Assembly: GCA_964016415.1 (NCBI GenBank)
Contig: OZ024666.1
Location: 434,001 to 498,000 of the forward strand
Source of the DNA: Erwinia sp.
GTDB lineage: Bacteria > Pseudomonadota > Gammaproteobacteria > Enterobacterales > Enterobacteriaceae
Length of the DNA: 64,000 bases
Direction of reading: 5' to 3'
Shown here: one piece after another, positions 32,582-44,991 of the stretch
How the letters are laid out: every line of letters starts with the position of its first letter
Numbering within the stretch: position 1 is the stretch's first letter
Notes under the pieces: model-generated
The model's input: the letters and a program-made list of their open reading frames with translations, nothing else
What the model was told of the DNA's origin: nothing
Databases searched by the model: none
Made by a program: the position numbers and the translations under genes

Positions 32582-32628
32582 GGCGCCACAAATTTCTGCA
32601 GCATTCTGCTGTAGCATCAGGAGTGACA

Positions 32629-33318
32629 ATGGCCAAGCGTATTCTGGTGGTGGAAGATGAAGCCCTAATCCGTGAAATGTTATGTTTTGTGCTGGAACAG
32701 AATGACTATCAACCTATCGAGGCAGAAGACTATGATAGCGCAGTCGAGCTGCTGATTGAACCATGGCCTGATTTGGTATTACTGGATTGGATGTTGCCAG
32801 GTGGTTCCGGTATCCAGTTCATCCGTCACATGAAGCGCGAAGCAATGACACGCGATATTCCGGTGATGATGCTTACAGCGCGTGGTGAAGAAGAAGATCG
32901 CGTACGTGGTCTGGAAGTGGGAGCTGATGATTACATCACTAAGCCTTTTTCACCTAAGGAGCTGATTGCTCGGATCAAGGCTGTAATGCGTCGTATCTCT
33001 CCGATGGCGGTAGAGGACGTCATCGAAATGCAGGGTCTGACACTGGATCCCTCATCACACCGTGTGATGTCCGGTGACCAACCGCTTGAAATGGGTCCGA
33101 CTGAGTATAAACTACTGCATTTCTTCATGATCCATGCTGAAAGGGTCTACAGCCGTGAACAGTTGCTTAATCATGTCTGGGGAACTAACGTATATGTCGA
33201 GGATCGTACCGTCGATGTGCATATACGTCGTTTACGTAAAGCACTGGAGCCGACAGGACACGACCGAATGGTACAAACGGTAAGAGGCACTGGCTACCGT
33301 TTTTCCGTACGTTACTGA
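32629..33318 (+). CDS. phoB: Phosphate regulon response regulator PhoB
   Basis: An OmpR-type response regulator. The receiver domain has the acidic pocket VEDE, phospho-acceptor D53 in LLDWMLPG, and Lys in TKPFSPKEL. The C-terminal winged helix carries [16 protein letters not shown]. It has 229 residues and is close to identical with E. coli PhoB. I start at ATG 32629; GTG 32623 would add two residues. It forms an operon with phoR. Confidence 0.98.
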   Translation: MAKRILVVEDEALIREMLCFVLEQNDYQPIEAEDYDSAVELLIEPWPDLVLLDWMLPGGSGIQFIRHMKREAMTRDIPVMMLTARGEEEDRVRGLEVGADDYITKPFSPKELIARIKAVMRRISPMAVEDVIEMQGLTLDPSSHRVMSGDQPLEMGPTEYKLLHFFMIHAERVYSREQLLNHVWGTNVYVEDRTVDVHIRRLRKALEPTGHDRMVQTVRGTGYRFSVRY

Positions 33319-33338
33319 TAGCAGTCCTGGAGTGCATT

Positions 33339-34694
33339 GTGCTGGAACGCCTGAGCTGGAAACGATTATTATGTGAGTTGATGCTGGTCGGTTTGCCAGC
33401 AACAGTACTGGGGTTATTTGTTGGCTATTTGCCCTGGTTTTTGTTGATTGGGGTGTTAGCGTTGCTGAGCTGGCATTTTGCCAACCTACTGCGCCTCTCT
33501 CACTGGCTCTGGGTTGATCGCAGCATGACTCCGCCTACCGGAAATGGTAGCTGGGAGCCTCTGTTTTATGGCCTTCATCAGATGCAGGCACGTAATCGCC
33601 GCCGCCGCCGTGAGCTGGGACACCTTATCAAGCGTTTCCGCAGTGGTGCTGAATCCCTTCCCGATGCCTTAGTGCTGATGACAGATGAAGGGGGGATTTT
33701 CTGGTGTAACGGTCTTGCCGAACAAGTACTGGGGCTGCGCTGGCCGGAAGACAGCGGGCAAAATATTCTTAACTTACTGCGTTATCCTGAATTTAGTCGC
33801 TACTTGCGTCAGCGGGATTTCCGCCGTCCTTTGACACTGGTACTTAATAATCAACGTCATCTGGAATTACGCATCATGCCATACAGCGAGGACCAATGGT
33901 TGCTGGTGGCACGTGATACCACGCAGATGCATCAGCTGGAAGGCTCAAGGCGTAACTTTTTTGCCAACGTGAGCCACGAGTTACGCACCCCACTGACAGT
34001 GATGCAGGGGTATCTGGAAATGATGCAGGATTCGGTGATTGACGGTACATTGCGTACTAAAGCCATTGCTACCATGCAGGAACAAACCCGGCGAATGGAT
34101 GGCTTAGTTAAACAGTTACTGACATTGTCGCGTATCGAAGCGGCTCCGGCTCTTGATTTACAGGAGCAAGTCAACGTTCCGATGATGCTGCGGTTATTAC
34201 AACGCGAAGCTGAAACCCTGAGTCAGGGACGCCATGAGCTGCATTTTGATACAGATGAAACGCTGAGCGTTTCTGGTAATGAAGAACAGTTGCGCAGTGC
34301 AATCTCTAATCTGGTTTACAACGCGATCAATCATACACCTGCAGGAACACGTATTAATGTCAGCTGGCAAAAAAATCCACTCGGTGCCCAATTCAAAGTG
34401 CAGGATAACGGTCCAGGTATTGCCGAAGAGTATCTGCCCAGACTGACTGAACGTTTCTATCGTGTTGATAAAGCACGCTCACGTCAGACCGGGGGAAGTG
34501 GTCTCGGTCTGGCCATTGTGAAACATGCACTGAGTCATCATAATGCGCGTCTGGATGTTGAGAGTGTAAAAGGGCAGGGAACCTGTTTTAGTTTCCTGTT
34601 ACCAACTCGCTTCATCGTGAGTGCTCGTCAAAGCCAACCTCTTGCGGTGGGAAAAATACCCCATCATTATCGTAAGCGTTCGGCCAGCCACTGA
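33339..34694 (+). CDS. phoR: Phosphate regulon sensor histidine kinase PhoR
   Basis: Membrane-bound kinase and phosphatase for PhoB. It has two N-terminal membrane helices (residues about 10-50), a charged linker, a PAS domain ([18 protein letters not shown]), the H-box [11 protein letters not shown], and the ATPase N, G1 and G2 boxes ([28 protein letters not shown]). It starts with GTG, supported by [11 protein letters not shown] similarity. It has 451 residues against 431 in E. coli; the excess is a C-terminal tail. Confidence 0.98.
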   Translation: MLERLSWKRLLCELMLVGLPATVLGLFVGYLPWFLLIGVLALLSWHFANLLRLSHWLWVDRSMTPPTGNGSWEPLFYGLHQMQARNRRRRRELGHLIKRFRSGAESLPDALVLMTDEGGIFWCNGLAEQVLGLRWPEDSGQNILNLLRYPEFSRYLRQRDFRRPLTLVLNNQRHLELRIMPYSEDQWLLVARDTTQMHQLEGSRRNFFANVSHELRTPLTVMQGYLEMMQDSVIDGTLRTKAIATMQEQTRRMDGLVKQLLTLSRIEAAPALDLQEQVNVPMMLRLLQREAETLSQGRHELHFDTDETLSVSGNEEQLRSAISNLVYNAINHTPAGTRINVSWQKNPLGAQFKVQDNGPGIAEEYLPRLTERFYRVDKARSRQTGGSGLGLAIVKHALSHHNARLDVESVKGQGTCFSFLLPTRFIVSARQSQPLAVGKIPHHYRKRSASH

Positions 34695-34982
34695 AAGAGT
34701 CTGCTGGTTTTTTCTTTTTTGCCTGGTTTTTGCTGTTTGGTAGCTTTTTTCACCAGTGGTTATTAAATCCTGCCTTTCTCAGTTGCCTTTTACCATCATA
34801 AAAGGTTTACTGTGCGCCGTTTTGTTCTGTTCAGATGACAGATTTCCTTTTAGCGCAGACAGTCAGTCTGGAGTGATTCAGGCTGATGAGATTCTGGATG
34901 ACAACACTCAGGGTAACTAATGGCAGCGGGTCTCACCATGGTGCCTTGAGCCCCTTATTCTGCAATGATAGATAGATTACCC

Positions 34983-36349
34983 ATGACGACCAGGCAACTT
35001 TCAGGCAAAGATATTCTCGCGTTAGGTTTTATGACAATGGCTCTGTTTGTTGGAGCTGGCAATATCATTTTTCCACCCGTGGTCGGTATTCAATCCGGTG
35101 AATTTATGTGGCAAGCCGCAGCAGGATTTTTACTCACTGCGGTTGGTTTACCTGTATTGACGATAGTCGCCCTCTCCCGGACAGGGGGAGGAATAGAAAT
35201 GCTCAGTGCTCCACTGGGTAAACGAGCAGGCCTGCTTCTGGCAACCATTTGTTATCTGACAGTGGCCCGCTGTTTGCTACCCCCCGCACAGCAACTGTCT
35301 CTTTTGAAGTTGGACTTGTACCGCTGGTTGGTGAAACACCTCTGGCGCTCAGTTTGTACAGTCTGGGCTATTTTTTACTGGTGACTATTGTTGCTTTGTA
35401 TCCGGGAAAATTACTTGATTCAGTCGGATTTGTGCTCGCCCCCGTAAAAATTATCGCACTACTAGTACTCGGCGGCGCAGTTTTACTCTGGCCGGTAGAC
35501 GTCAGAGCACCGGCAACAGAGATTTATCAGCAAGCGGCATTTTCTATTGGTTTCACACAAGGGTATTTAACAATGGATACTCTGGCGGCATTAGTGTTCG
35601 GTATCTTTATCGTCAATGCCGCTCGTGCACGAGGTGTCACTTCACCTGCTTTACTGACCCGTTACACCTTGCTGGCGGGTTTGATTGCCGGGGCTGGACT
35701 GGTGGTCATCTATCTGATGTTGTTTAAGCTTGGCGCTAACAGTGCTGCCTTTACCTCGCAGGGAGCCAACGGTGCTGCGATTCTGCACGCTTTTGTCCAG
35801 CATGCGTTTGGTGAGAAGGGTGTTATTTTCCTCGCTGCATTGATTTTCATTGCTTGTATGGTAACTGCCGTCGGGCTGACTTGTGCTGGTGCGTCGTTTT
35901 TTTCACAGCACACCCCGCTTAGCTACCATCAGTGCGTGCTGATACTGGCTCTGTTTTCCATGTTGATCGCCAACGTTGGATTAGATCATTTAATCCTGTT
36001 TTCTGTTCCTGTGCTGACAGCGATTTATCCGCCTTGTATCATCCTCGTCGTGTTAAGTCTGACTTATAAATGGTGGCAGCGAAGTCGTTGGGTGATGGGG
36101 ACCTGTATGCTGCTGAGCCTGGTGTTTGGTGTAATCGACGCACTAAAGGCGATACTTCCCGAACAGTTGAGTAGCCATTTGCCTTTGCTCAAAGAGGGAT
36201 TGGCCTGGCTACCCCCTGTTCTGATCGTGTTGGTTATGGTGATTATTTATGAGTCCATCTCCACCCTGAGACAGCGTTCTGACAGGCGCTATACTCTATT
36301 TTTGCATTCACAAGAGAATAAACAGAGACAGCATTATGATCAAAAATAA
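34983..36349 (+). pseudogene. brnQ: Branched-chain amino acid transporter BrnQ, frameshifted
   Basis: A LIVCS-family sodium-coupled transporter of leucine, isoleucine and valine. The first frame matches BrnQ from [16 protein letters not shown] to ATICYLTV, then runs off into unrelated sequence ending at 35384. The second frame picks up exactly at [15 protein letters not shown] and continues to 36349. The switch is at GTGGCCC (35262-35268), where one G appears to be missing compared with the expected GTG-GGC-CCG. All else is conserved, so this is either a very recent loss or a sequencing error. Its end overlaps proY by 14 bp. Confidence 0.9.
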
Positions 36350-37703
36350 GCTCAAAAAAGGATTGAGTACCCGGCATATTCGTTTTATGGCGTTGGGATC
36401 GGCGATAGGAACAGGTCTGTTTTATGGTTCAGCCAGTGCTATGAAAATAGCGGGGCCCAGTGTGCTGCTGGCCTATATCATTGGTGGTGCCGTTGCTTAT
36501 ATTATTATGCGAGCACTGGGCGAGATGTCGGTGAATAATCCGCAGGCCAGCTCTTTTTCGCGTTATGCGCAGGACTATCTCGGCCCCCTCGCGGGTTATA
36601 TCACCGGCTGGACATATTGCTTCGAGATCCTGATAGTCGCGATTGCTGATGTCACAGCGTTTGGGATTTACATGGGGGTCTGGTTTCCTGATGTTCCACA
36701 CTGGATTTGGGTGCTCAGTGTGGTGTTGATTATTGGCGCGATTAACATGGCCACAGTGAAAATTTTTGGTGAAGTTGAATTCTGGTTATCACTGTTCAAA
36801 GTGGCCACCATTATCATCATGATTGTCGCTGGTATAGGGATTATCTTCTGGGGAATTGGTAACTCGGGGCAACCGACAGGCATTCATAACTTGTGGAGCA
36901 ACGGCGGGTTCTTCCCGCATGGCATTATGGGTATGGTGTTGTCACTACAGATAGTGATGTTCGCTTATGGCGGAATTGAAATCATCGGTATCACTGCCGG
37001 AGAAGCGAAAAATCCGGCAGTGTCTATTCCCAAAGCTGTGAATGCTGTGCCACTGCGTATCCTGGTATTTTATGTCGGTACACTGTTTGTCATCATGTCC
37101 ATATATCCATGGAATCAGGTGGGTACAGAGGGAAGTCCCTTCGTGCTGACATTCCAGCATTTAGGGATTGCCGCCGCCGCCGCCATACTCAATTTTGTGG
37201 TGATCACGGCCTCGCTTTCGGCAATCAACAGTGATGTTTTTGGTGTTGGCCGTATGCTGCATGGCATGGCCGAACAGGGGCATGCACCTTCAATGTTCAC
37301 TGCTGTTTCAAAACGCGGAATTCCCTGGGTCACGGTATTAGTGATGATGGCGGCGATGCTGATTGCGGTGTATCTCAACTACCTGATACCCGAAAAGGTA
37401 TTTTTAGTCATCGCCTCACTGGCCACTTTCGCCACCGTGTGGGTATGGATAATGATCCTTTTATCTCAGTTAGCATTCCGGCGTTCACTGAGTAAAGAAG
37501 AGGCCCGGACGCTGGCATTCCGCTTACCAGGTGGGCGTTATACTGCGCTGGCAGGGGTGGTTTTTTTGTTCTTTATCATCGGACTGATTGGCTATTTCCC
37601 GGATACCCGCATTTCACTGTATGTGGGGCTGGGATGGCTGGCACTGTTAGTGATAAGCTGGCCGCTGGTACGTCAGGCGGCACGCCTGAAAAAAAGCGCA
37701 TGA
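36336..37703 (+). CDS. proY: Proline-specific permease ProY
   Basis: An amino acid-polyamine-organocation family permease with 12 predicted membrane helices. It has the AAT signature [21 protein letters not shown] near the N-terminus and [14 protein letters not shown]. The 455 residues match E. coli ProY (457). It begins inside the end of brnQ and was probably co-transcribed with it; transport specificity is by similarity. Confidence 0.96.
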   Translation: MIKNKLKKGLSTRHIRFMALGSAIGTGLFYGSASAMKIAGPSVLLAYIIGGAVAYIIMRALGEMSVNNPQASSFSRYAQDYLGPLAGYITGWTYCFEILIVAIADVTAFGIYMGVWFPDVPHWIWVLSVVLIIGAINMATVKIFGEVEFWLSLFKVATIIIMIVAGIGIIFWGIGNSGQPTGIHNLWSNGGFFPHGIMGMVLSLQIVMFAYGGIEIIGITAGEAKNPAVSIPKAVNAVPLRILVFYVGTLFVIMSIYPWNQVGTEGSPFVLTFQHLGIAAAAAILNFVVITASLSAINSDVFGVGRMLHGMAEQGHAPSMFTAVSKRGIPWVTVLVMMAAMLIAVYLNYLIPEKVFLVIASLATFATVWVWIMILLSQLAFRRSLSKEEARTLAFRLPGGRYTALAGVVFLFFIIGLIGYFPDTRISLYVGLGWLALLVISWPLVRQAARLKKSA

Positions 37704-37728
37704 TCATAGGCTGATGGATTTGCCTGAG

Positions 37729-38373
37729 TCACCCTCTCCTCTTGTTGTGCTGATAAAGAGGTGGGGATGCCCAGTCAGCGCTCACGCTCATTGTTCGCTC
37801 TTGCAGAGCAAAGGTGAGCAACTTAGGATAAAACTGCCAGAATTTTGTTTCAAAAAAATCATAATGGGTGATGAAATCCTGCCAGGAGTCGGCTAAAGCA
37901 TGTAACCTGGGACGGCGCCGGGCCATCGCTTTCAGTACGTCTTCAAGATAATCGGGTCGCGCATAGTTTTCCAGCCAGCGTCCTTGCCAGAGAGCATGAT
38001 TCATTTTCTGAAAAGCGGGTGGTGTTGCTGGCAGTTGCGGTATCAGGTGATGTTGTGTCTGTTGCAGAAAGTCAGTCAGTGTGATCCGCTGCTCAATTTG
38101 CTGCCAGTGTAATGACAGAAAATGATCCCAAATCAAATCGAGCGTGATTGCTGATACGCGGTAGGTTTCCGGCCGAAAATAGCTGCGGGCCAGACGCACA
38201 TCAGGATGTGTATCCGTGAAGGCATCAATGCGACGATGAAAACGTATGCCCCCGGAGATATCAGCGGGCCAGTGATCCGCAGGATTGCCGCGGATAAAAT
38301 CAGCCATCATATTGCCGAGCAACGAGCTGCCAGCCAGTGAGGCAAGATGAAGATGCGCAAGATAGTTCATCAC
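37729..38373 (-). CDS. acpH: Acyl carrier protein phosphodiesterase AcpH
   Basis: Removes 4'-phosphopantetheine from holo-ACP. An HD-like all-helical protein matching E. coli AcpH (MNYLAHLHLASLAGSSLLGN; ADFIRGNP; HRRIDAFTDTHP; LIWDHFLSLHW). It has 214 residues against 193, with an extra hydrophilic C-terminus. malZ, which lies between proY and acpH in E. coli, is absent. It diverges from queA. Confidence 0.95.
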   Translation of the reverse strand: MMNYLAHLHLASLAGSSLLGNMMADFIRGNPADHWPADISGGIRFHRRIDAFTDTHPDVRLARSYFRPETYRVSAITLDLIWDHFLSLHWQQIEQRITLTDFLQQTQHHLIPQLPATPPAFQKMNHALWQGRWLENYARPDYLEDVLKAMARRRPRLHALADSWQDFITHYDFFETKFWQFYPKLLTFALQERTMSVSADWASPPLYQHNKRRG

Positions 38374-38510
38374 CGCAGTATAGCGTTTTTTTCGTTGTTG
38401 TCTGTCACAACAGAGTGGATAGCAGGATCTGAATATCTCAAGTCAGTTTAGTCCCGGAGACTTTTCCGGTACACTGGCGGCCCTGATTTTCCCTACAGTA
38501 ATCAATCATC

Positions 38511-39590
38511 ATGCAAGTTTCTGACTTCTCATTCGATTTACCCGAGAGCCTCATCGCCCACTATCCTCAGGCAGAACGCAGTAGCTGCCGTCTGCTCTCG
38601 CTATCAGGTAACGACGGTTCGCTGAGCGATGGTGTCTTTACTGACCTGCTGGAGAAGCTTAATCCAGGTGATTTGCTGGTGTTTAATAACACCCGTGTTA
38701 TCCCGGCACGGATATTTGGCCGCAAAGCCAGTGGAGGAAAGGTAGAGGTACTGGTTGAGCGCGTGCTCGATGAACACCGGGTATTGGCTCATATCCGCTC
38801 GTCCAAGTCACCTAAACCTGGCACACAGCTTATCCTTGGTGAGAAGGAGACTGTGACCGCCACCATGCTGGCGCGCCATGAAAGTCTGTTTGAAGTGCAG
38901 TTTGATGATAGTCGCCCGGTATTGGAGTTGTTGGATAACATCGGACATATGCCATTACCCCCTTATATAGATCGTCCTGATGAGGAAGCAGATCGTGAAC
39001 TGTATCAGACAGTCTACAGTCAACGTCCGGGGGCGGTAGCAGCACCGACAGCGGGGCTGCATTTTGACCAGACTCTGCTTAGCGCGTTTAAGGATAAAGG
39101 CGTCGAAACTGCATTTGTTACCTTACACGTCGGCGCAGGGACTTTTCAGCGAGTGCGGGTTGAACAGATTACTGATCATGTGATGCATGCAGAATATGCT
39201 GAGGTTCCTGCTGAGGTGGTTGATGCGGTGCTTGCCTGTAAAGCACGCGGCAATCGGGTGATTGCTGTCGGGACAACCTCAGTGCGTTCACTGGAAAGTG
39301 CTGCACAGGCTTGTGATAAGGTGCTGATTTCTCCTTTCTTTGGTGATACCCGAATCTTTATTTATCCGGGGTATCGCTTCCAGGTCATCGATGCATTGGT
39401 TACTAATTTTCATCTGCCAGAATCCACTTTAATTATGCTGGTTTCCGCATTTGCGGGTTATCAACAAACCTTAAAGGCTTATCGTCATGCAGTGGCGGAG
39501 CATTATCGGTTTTTCAGTTATGGTGACGCGATGTATATCACGCATAATCCGGCAGCCAGTGAAATGAAACTGAATCAAAGAAGCGAATGA
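38511..39590 (+). CDS. queA: tRNA S-adenosylmethionine ribosyltransferase-isomerase QueA
   Basis: Transfers the ribosyl part of SAM to 7-aminomethyl-7-deazaguanine in tRNA, forming epoxyqueuosine. The 359-residue protein begins [16 protein letters not shown] and shows the family blocks [34 protein letters not shown] and [13 protein letters not shown]. It is followed by tgt, the enzyme before it in the pathway, as in E. coli. Confidence 0.98.
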   Translation: MQVSDFSFDLPESLIAHYPQAERSSCRLLSLSGNDGSLSDGVFTDLLEKLNPGDLLVFNNTRVIPARIFGRKASGGKVEVLVERVLDEHRVLAHIRSSKSPKPGTQLILGEKETVTATMLARHESLFEVQFDDSRPVLELLDNIGHMPLPPYIDRPDEEADRELYQTVYSQRPGAVAAPTAGLHFDQTLLSAFKDKGVETAFVTLHVGAGTFQRVRVEQITDHVMHAEYAEVPAEVVDAVLACKARGNRVIAVGTTSVRSLESAAQACDKVLISPFFGDTRIFIYPGYRFQVIDALVTNFHLPESTLIMLVSAFAGYQQTLKAYRHAVAEHYRFFSYGDAMYITHNPAASEMKLNQRSE

Positions 39591-39817
39591 CCAGGAAAGG
39601 GTGCGTTTTTTGGAATTATATCCACGTAACCATCAAATCATCAGTAGCAGGGTATGTGGGTAGCGTAGCTTTTGATATTTGTTCATTTCCCCTAGTTCAG
39701 GGAAAGATATTTGGCTGACTTTACTACCAGAGCAGGCAATCAGCGGCGCGGTTTTTTCTTTACCTGTTGTCTTTCTCTGTACACCGGTAACAGAATCAGT
39801 GGAACATCAGTTTGTAA

Positions 39818-41074
<1,257 letters not shown>

Positions 41075-41091
41075 ATCATGAGGAATAGTGA

Positions 41092-41424
41092 ATGAGTCTT
41101 TTTGTTTCTGACACACTGGCGACAGCGGCAGCTCCAGCTCAGGGAAGCCCATACTCTCTGGTGATCATGCTGGTTGTGTTTGGTCTGATCTTCTACTTTA
41201 TGATTCTGCGTCCTCAGCAAAGACGTGCGAAAGAGCATAAAAAACTGATGGAATCCATCAGTAAAGGAGACGAGGTACTGACAACAGGTGGCCTGGTCGG
41301 ACGTGTCACGAAAGTTGCAGACACCGGTTATGTAGCGATTGCGCTCAATGAAACCACAGAAGTGGTTGTTAAGCGTGACTTTGTGGCCGCCGTCCTGCCG
41401 AAAGGTTCGATGAAAGCGCTGTAA
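41092..41424 (+). CDS. yajC: Sec translocon accessory subunit YajC
   Basis: A 110-residue single-span inner-membrane protein that associates with SecDF and YidC. The membrane helix is [18 protein letters not shown], followed by the family signature [17 protein letters not shown] and a small cytosolic domain. It lies 17 bp after tgt and 26 bp before secD. Confidence 0.97.
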   Translation: MSLFVSDTLATAAAPAQGSPYSLVIMLVVFGLIFYFMILRPQQRRAKEHKKLMESISKGDEVLTTGGLVGRVTKVADTGYVAIALNETTEVVVKRDFVAAVLPKGSMKAL

Positions 41425-41450
41425 TTTTTGTTTTCCCTAAGGGAATTGCC

Positions 41451-43298
41451 GTGTTAAACCGTTATCCGTTATGGAAGTACATCATGCTGATCGCCGCGTT
41501 GATCGTCGGTCTGCTGTATGCGCTTCCCAATATTTATGGTGAGGATCCGGCTGTTCAGGTCACTGGTGCGCGCGGTAGTGCGGCCAGTGAAACGACCCTG
41601 AATCAGATCCGTGATGTATTGAAAAAAGACAATATCGACAGTCGCTCTGTTGCATTGGAAAATGGCGCTATCCTTGCCCGTTTTACCAACGGTGATATAC
41701 AACTGCGTGCCAGGGATGCTATTGCGAAAGCCCTGGGCGAAGATTATGTCGTGGCGCTTAATCTTGCTCCTGCAACACCTTACTGGCTGAGTCTGATCGC
41801 CGCAGAACCGATGAAGCTCGGTCTTGACCTGCGCGGCGGTGTACACTTCCTGATGGAAGTTGATATGGATACGGCGTTGAGTAAGCTCCAGGAGCAGAAT
41901 ATTGATATATTGCGTAGCGATTTGCGCGAGAAAAATATTCCTTACCAAACGATTCGTAAAACAGCCAATTATGGTCTGGAAATCCGCTTTAACGAGAGCA
42001 AAAATCTCGATGATGCAAACAGCTATCTCAGTTCCCGTCACCGTGACTTAGTTTTCAGTAGTCAGGGTGGAAACACGCTACAAGCGGTAATGAGTGATGA
42101 CAGGTTACGTGAAGCCCGTGAATATGCTGTTCAGCAGAACATTACTATTTTACGTAATCGTGTGAACCAGCTGGGCGTGGCTGAGCCATTAGTTCAGCGC
42201 CAGGGTGCTGACCGCATTGTTGTCGAGTTACCAGGTATCCAGGATACGGCTCGTGCGAAAGAGATTCTTGGCGCGACAGCTACACTGGAGTTCAGACTGG
42301 TCAATACCAGCATCGATCCTACTGCAGTCGCTTCCGGTCGTGTTCCGGGTGATACCGAAGTCAAAAATACCCGTAATGGCGAGCCAGTAGCACTGTACAA
42401 ACGCGTGATTCTGACGGGTGATCATATTACTGATTCTACCTCCAGTCAGGATGAGTATGGTCAGGCGCAGGTGAACATTTCTCTCGACAGTGCAGGCGGC
42501 AATACCATGTCGGAGTTTACCAAAGACAACATTGGTAAGCCGATGGCCACGCTATTTGTCGAGTATAAAGATAGCGGTAAAAAAGACGCCAATGGAAAAT
42601 CTCTCCTGATGAAACAGGAAGAAGTGATCAACGTTGCTAATATTCAGTCACGACTGGGTAATAGTTTCCGTATCACTGGCATCAGTAATCCAGCTGAAGC
42701 GCGTCAGTTATCGCTGCTTCTGCGTGCCGGAGCCCTGATTGCGCCAATCCAGATTGTCGAAGAGCGTACTATCGGTCCAACAATGGGGCAGCAAAATATC
42801 ACCCAGGGTCTGGAAGCTTGCCTCTGGGGGCTGGTGGCATCAATTATCTTTATGGTGGTCTATTACCGTAAATTTGGTGTTATAGCGACCACCGCGCTGG
42901 TGGCGAACCTGGTATTGATCGTTGGCTCCATGTCTCTGTTACCTGGGGCAACGTTAACTATGCCAGGTATAGCCGGTATCGTTCTGACTCTGGCGGTTGC
43001 CGTCGATGCTAACGTACTGATCAACGAGCGTATCAAAGAAGAATTGAAAAATGGTCGCATGGTGCAACAGGCAATCCATGAAGGCTATAAAGGTGCCTTT
43101 TCCAGTATCATCGATGCCAACGTGACAACGCTTATCACCGCAGTCATCCTGTATGCAGTGGGTACCGGGTCAATCAAAGGGTTTGCGATTACTACGGCAA
43201 TCGGGGTCGTGACCTCTATGTTTACCGCGATTGTGGGTACTCGTGCCATCGTCAATCTGTTGTATGGCGGCAAACGCATCAACAAGCTGTCTATCTGA
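41451..43298 (+). CDS. secD: Protein translocase subunit SecD
   Basis: An RND-family membrane subunit that uses the proton gradient to pull proteins through SecYEG. It starts with GTG and has 615 residues. The layout is one N-terminal membrane helix, a large periplasmic domain ([32 protein letters not shown]), then five helices with the motif [17 protein letters not shown]. secF follows after 10 bp. Confidence 0.98.
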   Translation: MLNRYPLWKYIMLIAALIVGLLYALPNIYGEDPAVQVTGARGSAASETTLNQIRDVLKKDNIDSRSVALENGAILARFTNGDIQLRARDAIAKALGEDYVVALNLAPATPYWLSLIAAEPMKLGLDLRGGVHFLMEVDMDTALSKLQEQNIDILRSDLREKNIPYQTIRKTANYGLEIRFNESKNLDDANSYLSSRHRDLVFSSQGGNTLQAVMSDDRLREAREYAVQQNITILRNRVNQLGVAEPLVQRQGADRIVVELPGIQDTARAKEILGATATLEFRLVNTSIDPTAVASGRVPGDTEVKNTRNGEPVALYKRVILTGDHITDSTSSQDEYGQAQVNISLDSAGGNTMSEFTKDNIGKPMATLFVEYKDSGKKDANGKSLLMKQEEVINVANIQSRLGNSFRITGISNPAEARQLSLLLRAGALIAPIQIVEERTIGPTMGQQNITQGLEACLWGLVASIIFMVVYYRKFGVIATTALVANLVLIVGSMSLLPGATLTMPGIAGIVLTLAVAVDANVLINERIKEELKNGRMVQQAIHEGYKGAFSSIIDANVTTLITAVILYAVGTGSIKGFAITTAIGVVTSMFTAIVGTRAIVNLLYGGKRINKLSI

Positions 43299-43308
43299 GG
43301 AGTGCGTT

Positions 43309-44277
43309 GTGGCACAGGACTATAGTGTTGAACAATTGAATTATGGCCGCAAAGTGCATGATTTCATGCGCTGGGACAAAGTAGCTTTTACGTTATCCGG
43401 CTTATTGCTGATTGCCTCTTTCGTGATCATGGGGGTGAAAGGGTTTAACTGGGGGCTGGATTTTACTGGCGGAACGGTTATCGAAATTACGCTTGAGAAA
43501 CCCGCCGAGCTTGATACGCTGCGCACCTCATTGCAAACAGCAGGTTTTGCTGAGCCACAGGTGCAGAATTTTGGCAGTAGTCGTGATGTGCTGGTGCGTC
43601 TATCACCACATGAAGGGACTGCCGGCCAGGAGCTGGGCACTAAAGTGGTTTCGGTGATCAACCAGGCCACTGAACAAAGTGCAACAGTAAAGCGTATTGA
43701 GTTTGTCGGGCCTAGTGTCGGTAGTGATCTGGCTCAGGCTGGAGGGCTGGCGTTACTGGTGGCATTGATTGCGATCCTGATTTATGTTGGTTTCCGTTTT
43801 GAGTGGCGGCTGGCATTGGGTGCAGTACTGGCACTGGCGCATGATGTGATCATTACTATGGGCATTCTTTCTCTGTTTCACATCGAGATAGACTTGACCA
43901 TTGTTGCGTCGCTGATGTCAGTTATCGGTTACTCACTTAATGACAGTATTGTTGTTTCGGACCGTATCCGTGAGAACTTCCGCAAAATCCGGCGCGGCAC
44001 ACCGTATGATATTGTCAATGTTTCACTGACCCAGACACTGAGCCGTACCATCATGACATCAGCGACGACGCTGGTTGTCGTTTTAATGCTGTTCATTTTC
44101 GGTGGTGCGTTGTTAGAAGGTTTCTCGCTGACGATGCTGATCGGCGTCTCAATCGGTACAGTTTCCTCTATCTATGTTGCTTCTGCACTGGCGTTAAAAT
44201 TGGGCATGAAACGTGAGCACATGATCCCGCAGGAAGTCGAAAAAGAAGGTGCTGATCAGCCTTCGATTCTTCCCTGA
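43309..44277 (+). CDS. secF: Protein translocase subunit SecF
   Basis: Partner of SecD. I start at GTG 43309 ([15 protein letters not shown]), which matches E. coli MAQEYTVEQL and has GAGG upstream; the ORF extends backwards inside secD without support. The 322 residues show [12 protein letters not shown], the membrane motif [18 protein letters not shown] and a C-terminus [12 protein letters not shown] identical to E. coli. A 15-bp stem-loop follows. Confidence 0.98.
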   Translation: MAQDYSVEQLNYGRKVHDFMRWDKVAFTLSGLLLIASFVIMGVKGFNWGLDFTGGTVIEITLEKPAELDTLRTSLQTAGFAEPQVQNFGSSRDVLVRLSPHEGTAGQELGTKVVSVINQATEQSATVKRIEFVGPSVGSDLAQAGGLALLVALIAILIYVGFRFEWRLALGAVLALAHDVIITMGILSLFHIEIDLTIVASLMSVIGYSLNDSIVVSDRIRENFRKIRRGTPYDIVNVSLTQTLSRTIMTSATTLVVVLMLFIFGGALLEGFSLTMLIGVSIGTVSSIYVASALALKLGMKREHMIPQEVEKEGADQPSILP

Positions 44278-44289
44278 TTAGTCATGGAC

Positions 44290-44322
44290 ACAGGTTAAGA
44301 CGCCTCAGGCGTTTTAACCTGT
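44290..44322 (+). terminator. Stem-loop after secF
   Basis: Fifteen-nucleotide arms (ACAGGTTAAGACGCC and its complement, with one G-U pair) flank a TCA loop 12 bp after the secF stop. No T-run follows directly, so the arm's own TTTT may serve or termination may be partial. Confidence 0.65.
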
Positions 44323-44538
44323 CATCTTATCAACCCGCTATTTCCCATTTTATCTTCACTGGTCGATCTTTCTCATTTCTTAGTATACTACTTATCAATA
44401 ACGCTTATTTAGTGGTGCCTTCCAGAGAGAAACAGAGATATTCCTGTTCGCACATTCGGCTATCTGTAGTACTGGATATTTTGTTGTGTCTCACTTCGCG
44501 CTACACTGTTGCTCTGTCTCTTGTTTTCAGGAAATCTC

Positions 44539-44988
44539 ATGCATTGCCCGTTTTGTGCAGCTGTCGACACCAAAGTGATTGATTCCCGTCTGGTGAGTGA
44601 GGGTACGTCGGTGCGCCGGCGCCGCCAGTGTCTGGTATGCCATGAGCGTTTTACCACCTTTGAAGTGGCTGAGCTGGTCATGCCACGGGTTATCAAAAGC
44701 AATGATATCCGTGAGCCATTCAATGAAGACAAATTGCGGAGTGGTATCATGAAAGCACTGGAAAAACGGCCAGTGAACTCTGACAGTGTCGAGAATGCCA
44801 TCAGCCAGATCAAAAGTCAGTTACGTTCGACAGGTGAACGCGAAGTGCGCAGTGAGATGATTGGCAATCTGGTGATGGATGCGTTAAAAAAACTCGATAA
44901 AGTGGCTTATATTCGCTTTGCTTCTGTCTACCGTAGCTTTGGCGACATCAAAGAATTTGGTGAAGAGATCGCCCGCTTACAGGATTAA
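44539..44988 (+). CDS. nrdR: Transcriptional repressor NrdR
   Basis: Nucleotide-sensing repressor of ribonucleotide reductase genes. The 149-residue protein has the zinc ribbon (CPFC ... [13 protein letters not shown]) and the ATP cone ([22 protein letters not shown]). I start at MHCPFC, where the family starts; the ORF extends 10 codons upstream. It leads nrdR-ribD-ribH-nusB-thiL. Two NrdR boxes precede nrdHIEF at 6750-6796. Confidence 0.98.
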   Translation: MHCPFCAAVDTKVIDSRLVSEGTSVRRRRQCLVCHERFTTFEVAELVMPRVIKSNDIREPFNEDKLRSGIMKALEKRPVNSDSVENAISQIKSQLRSTGEREVRSEMIGNLVMDALKKLDKVAYIRFASVYRSFGDIKEFGEEIARLQD

Positions 44989-44991
44989 GTG

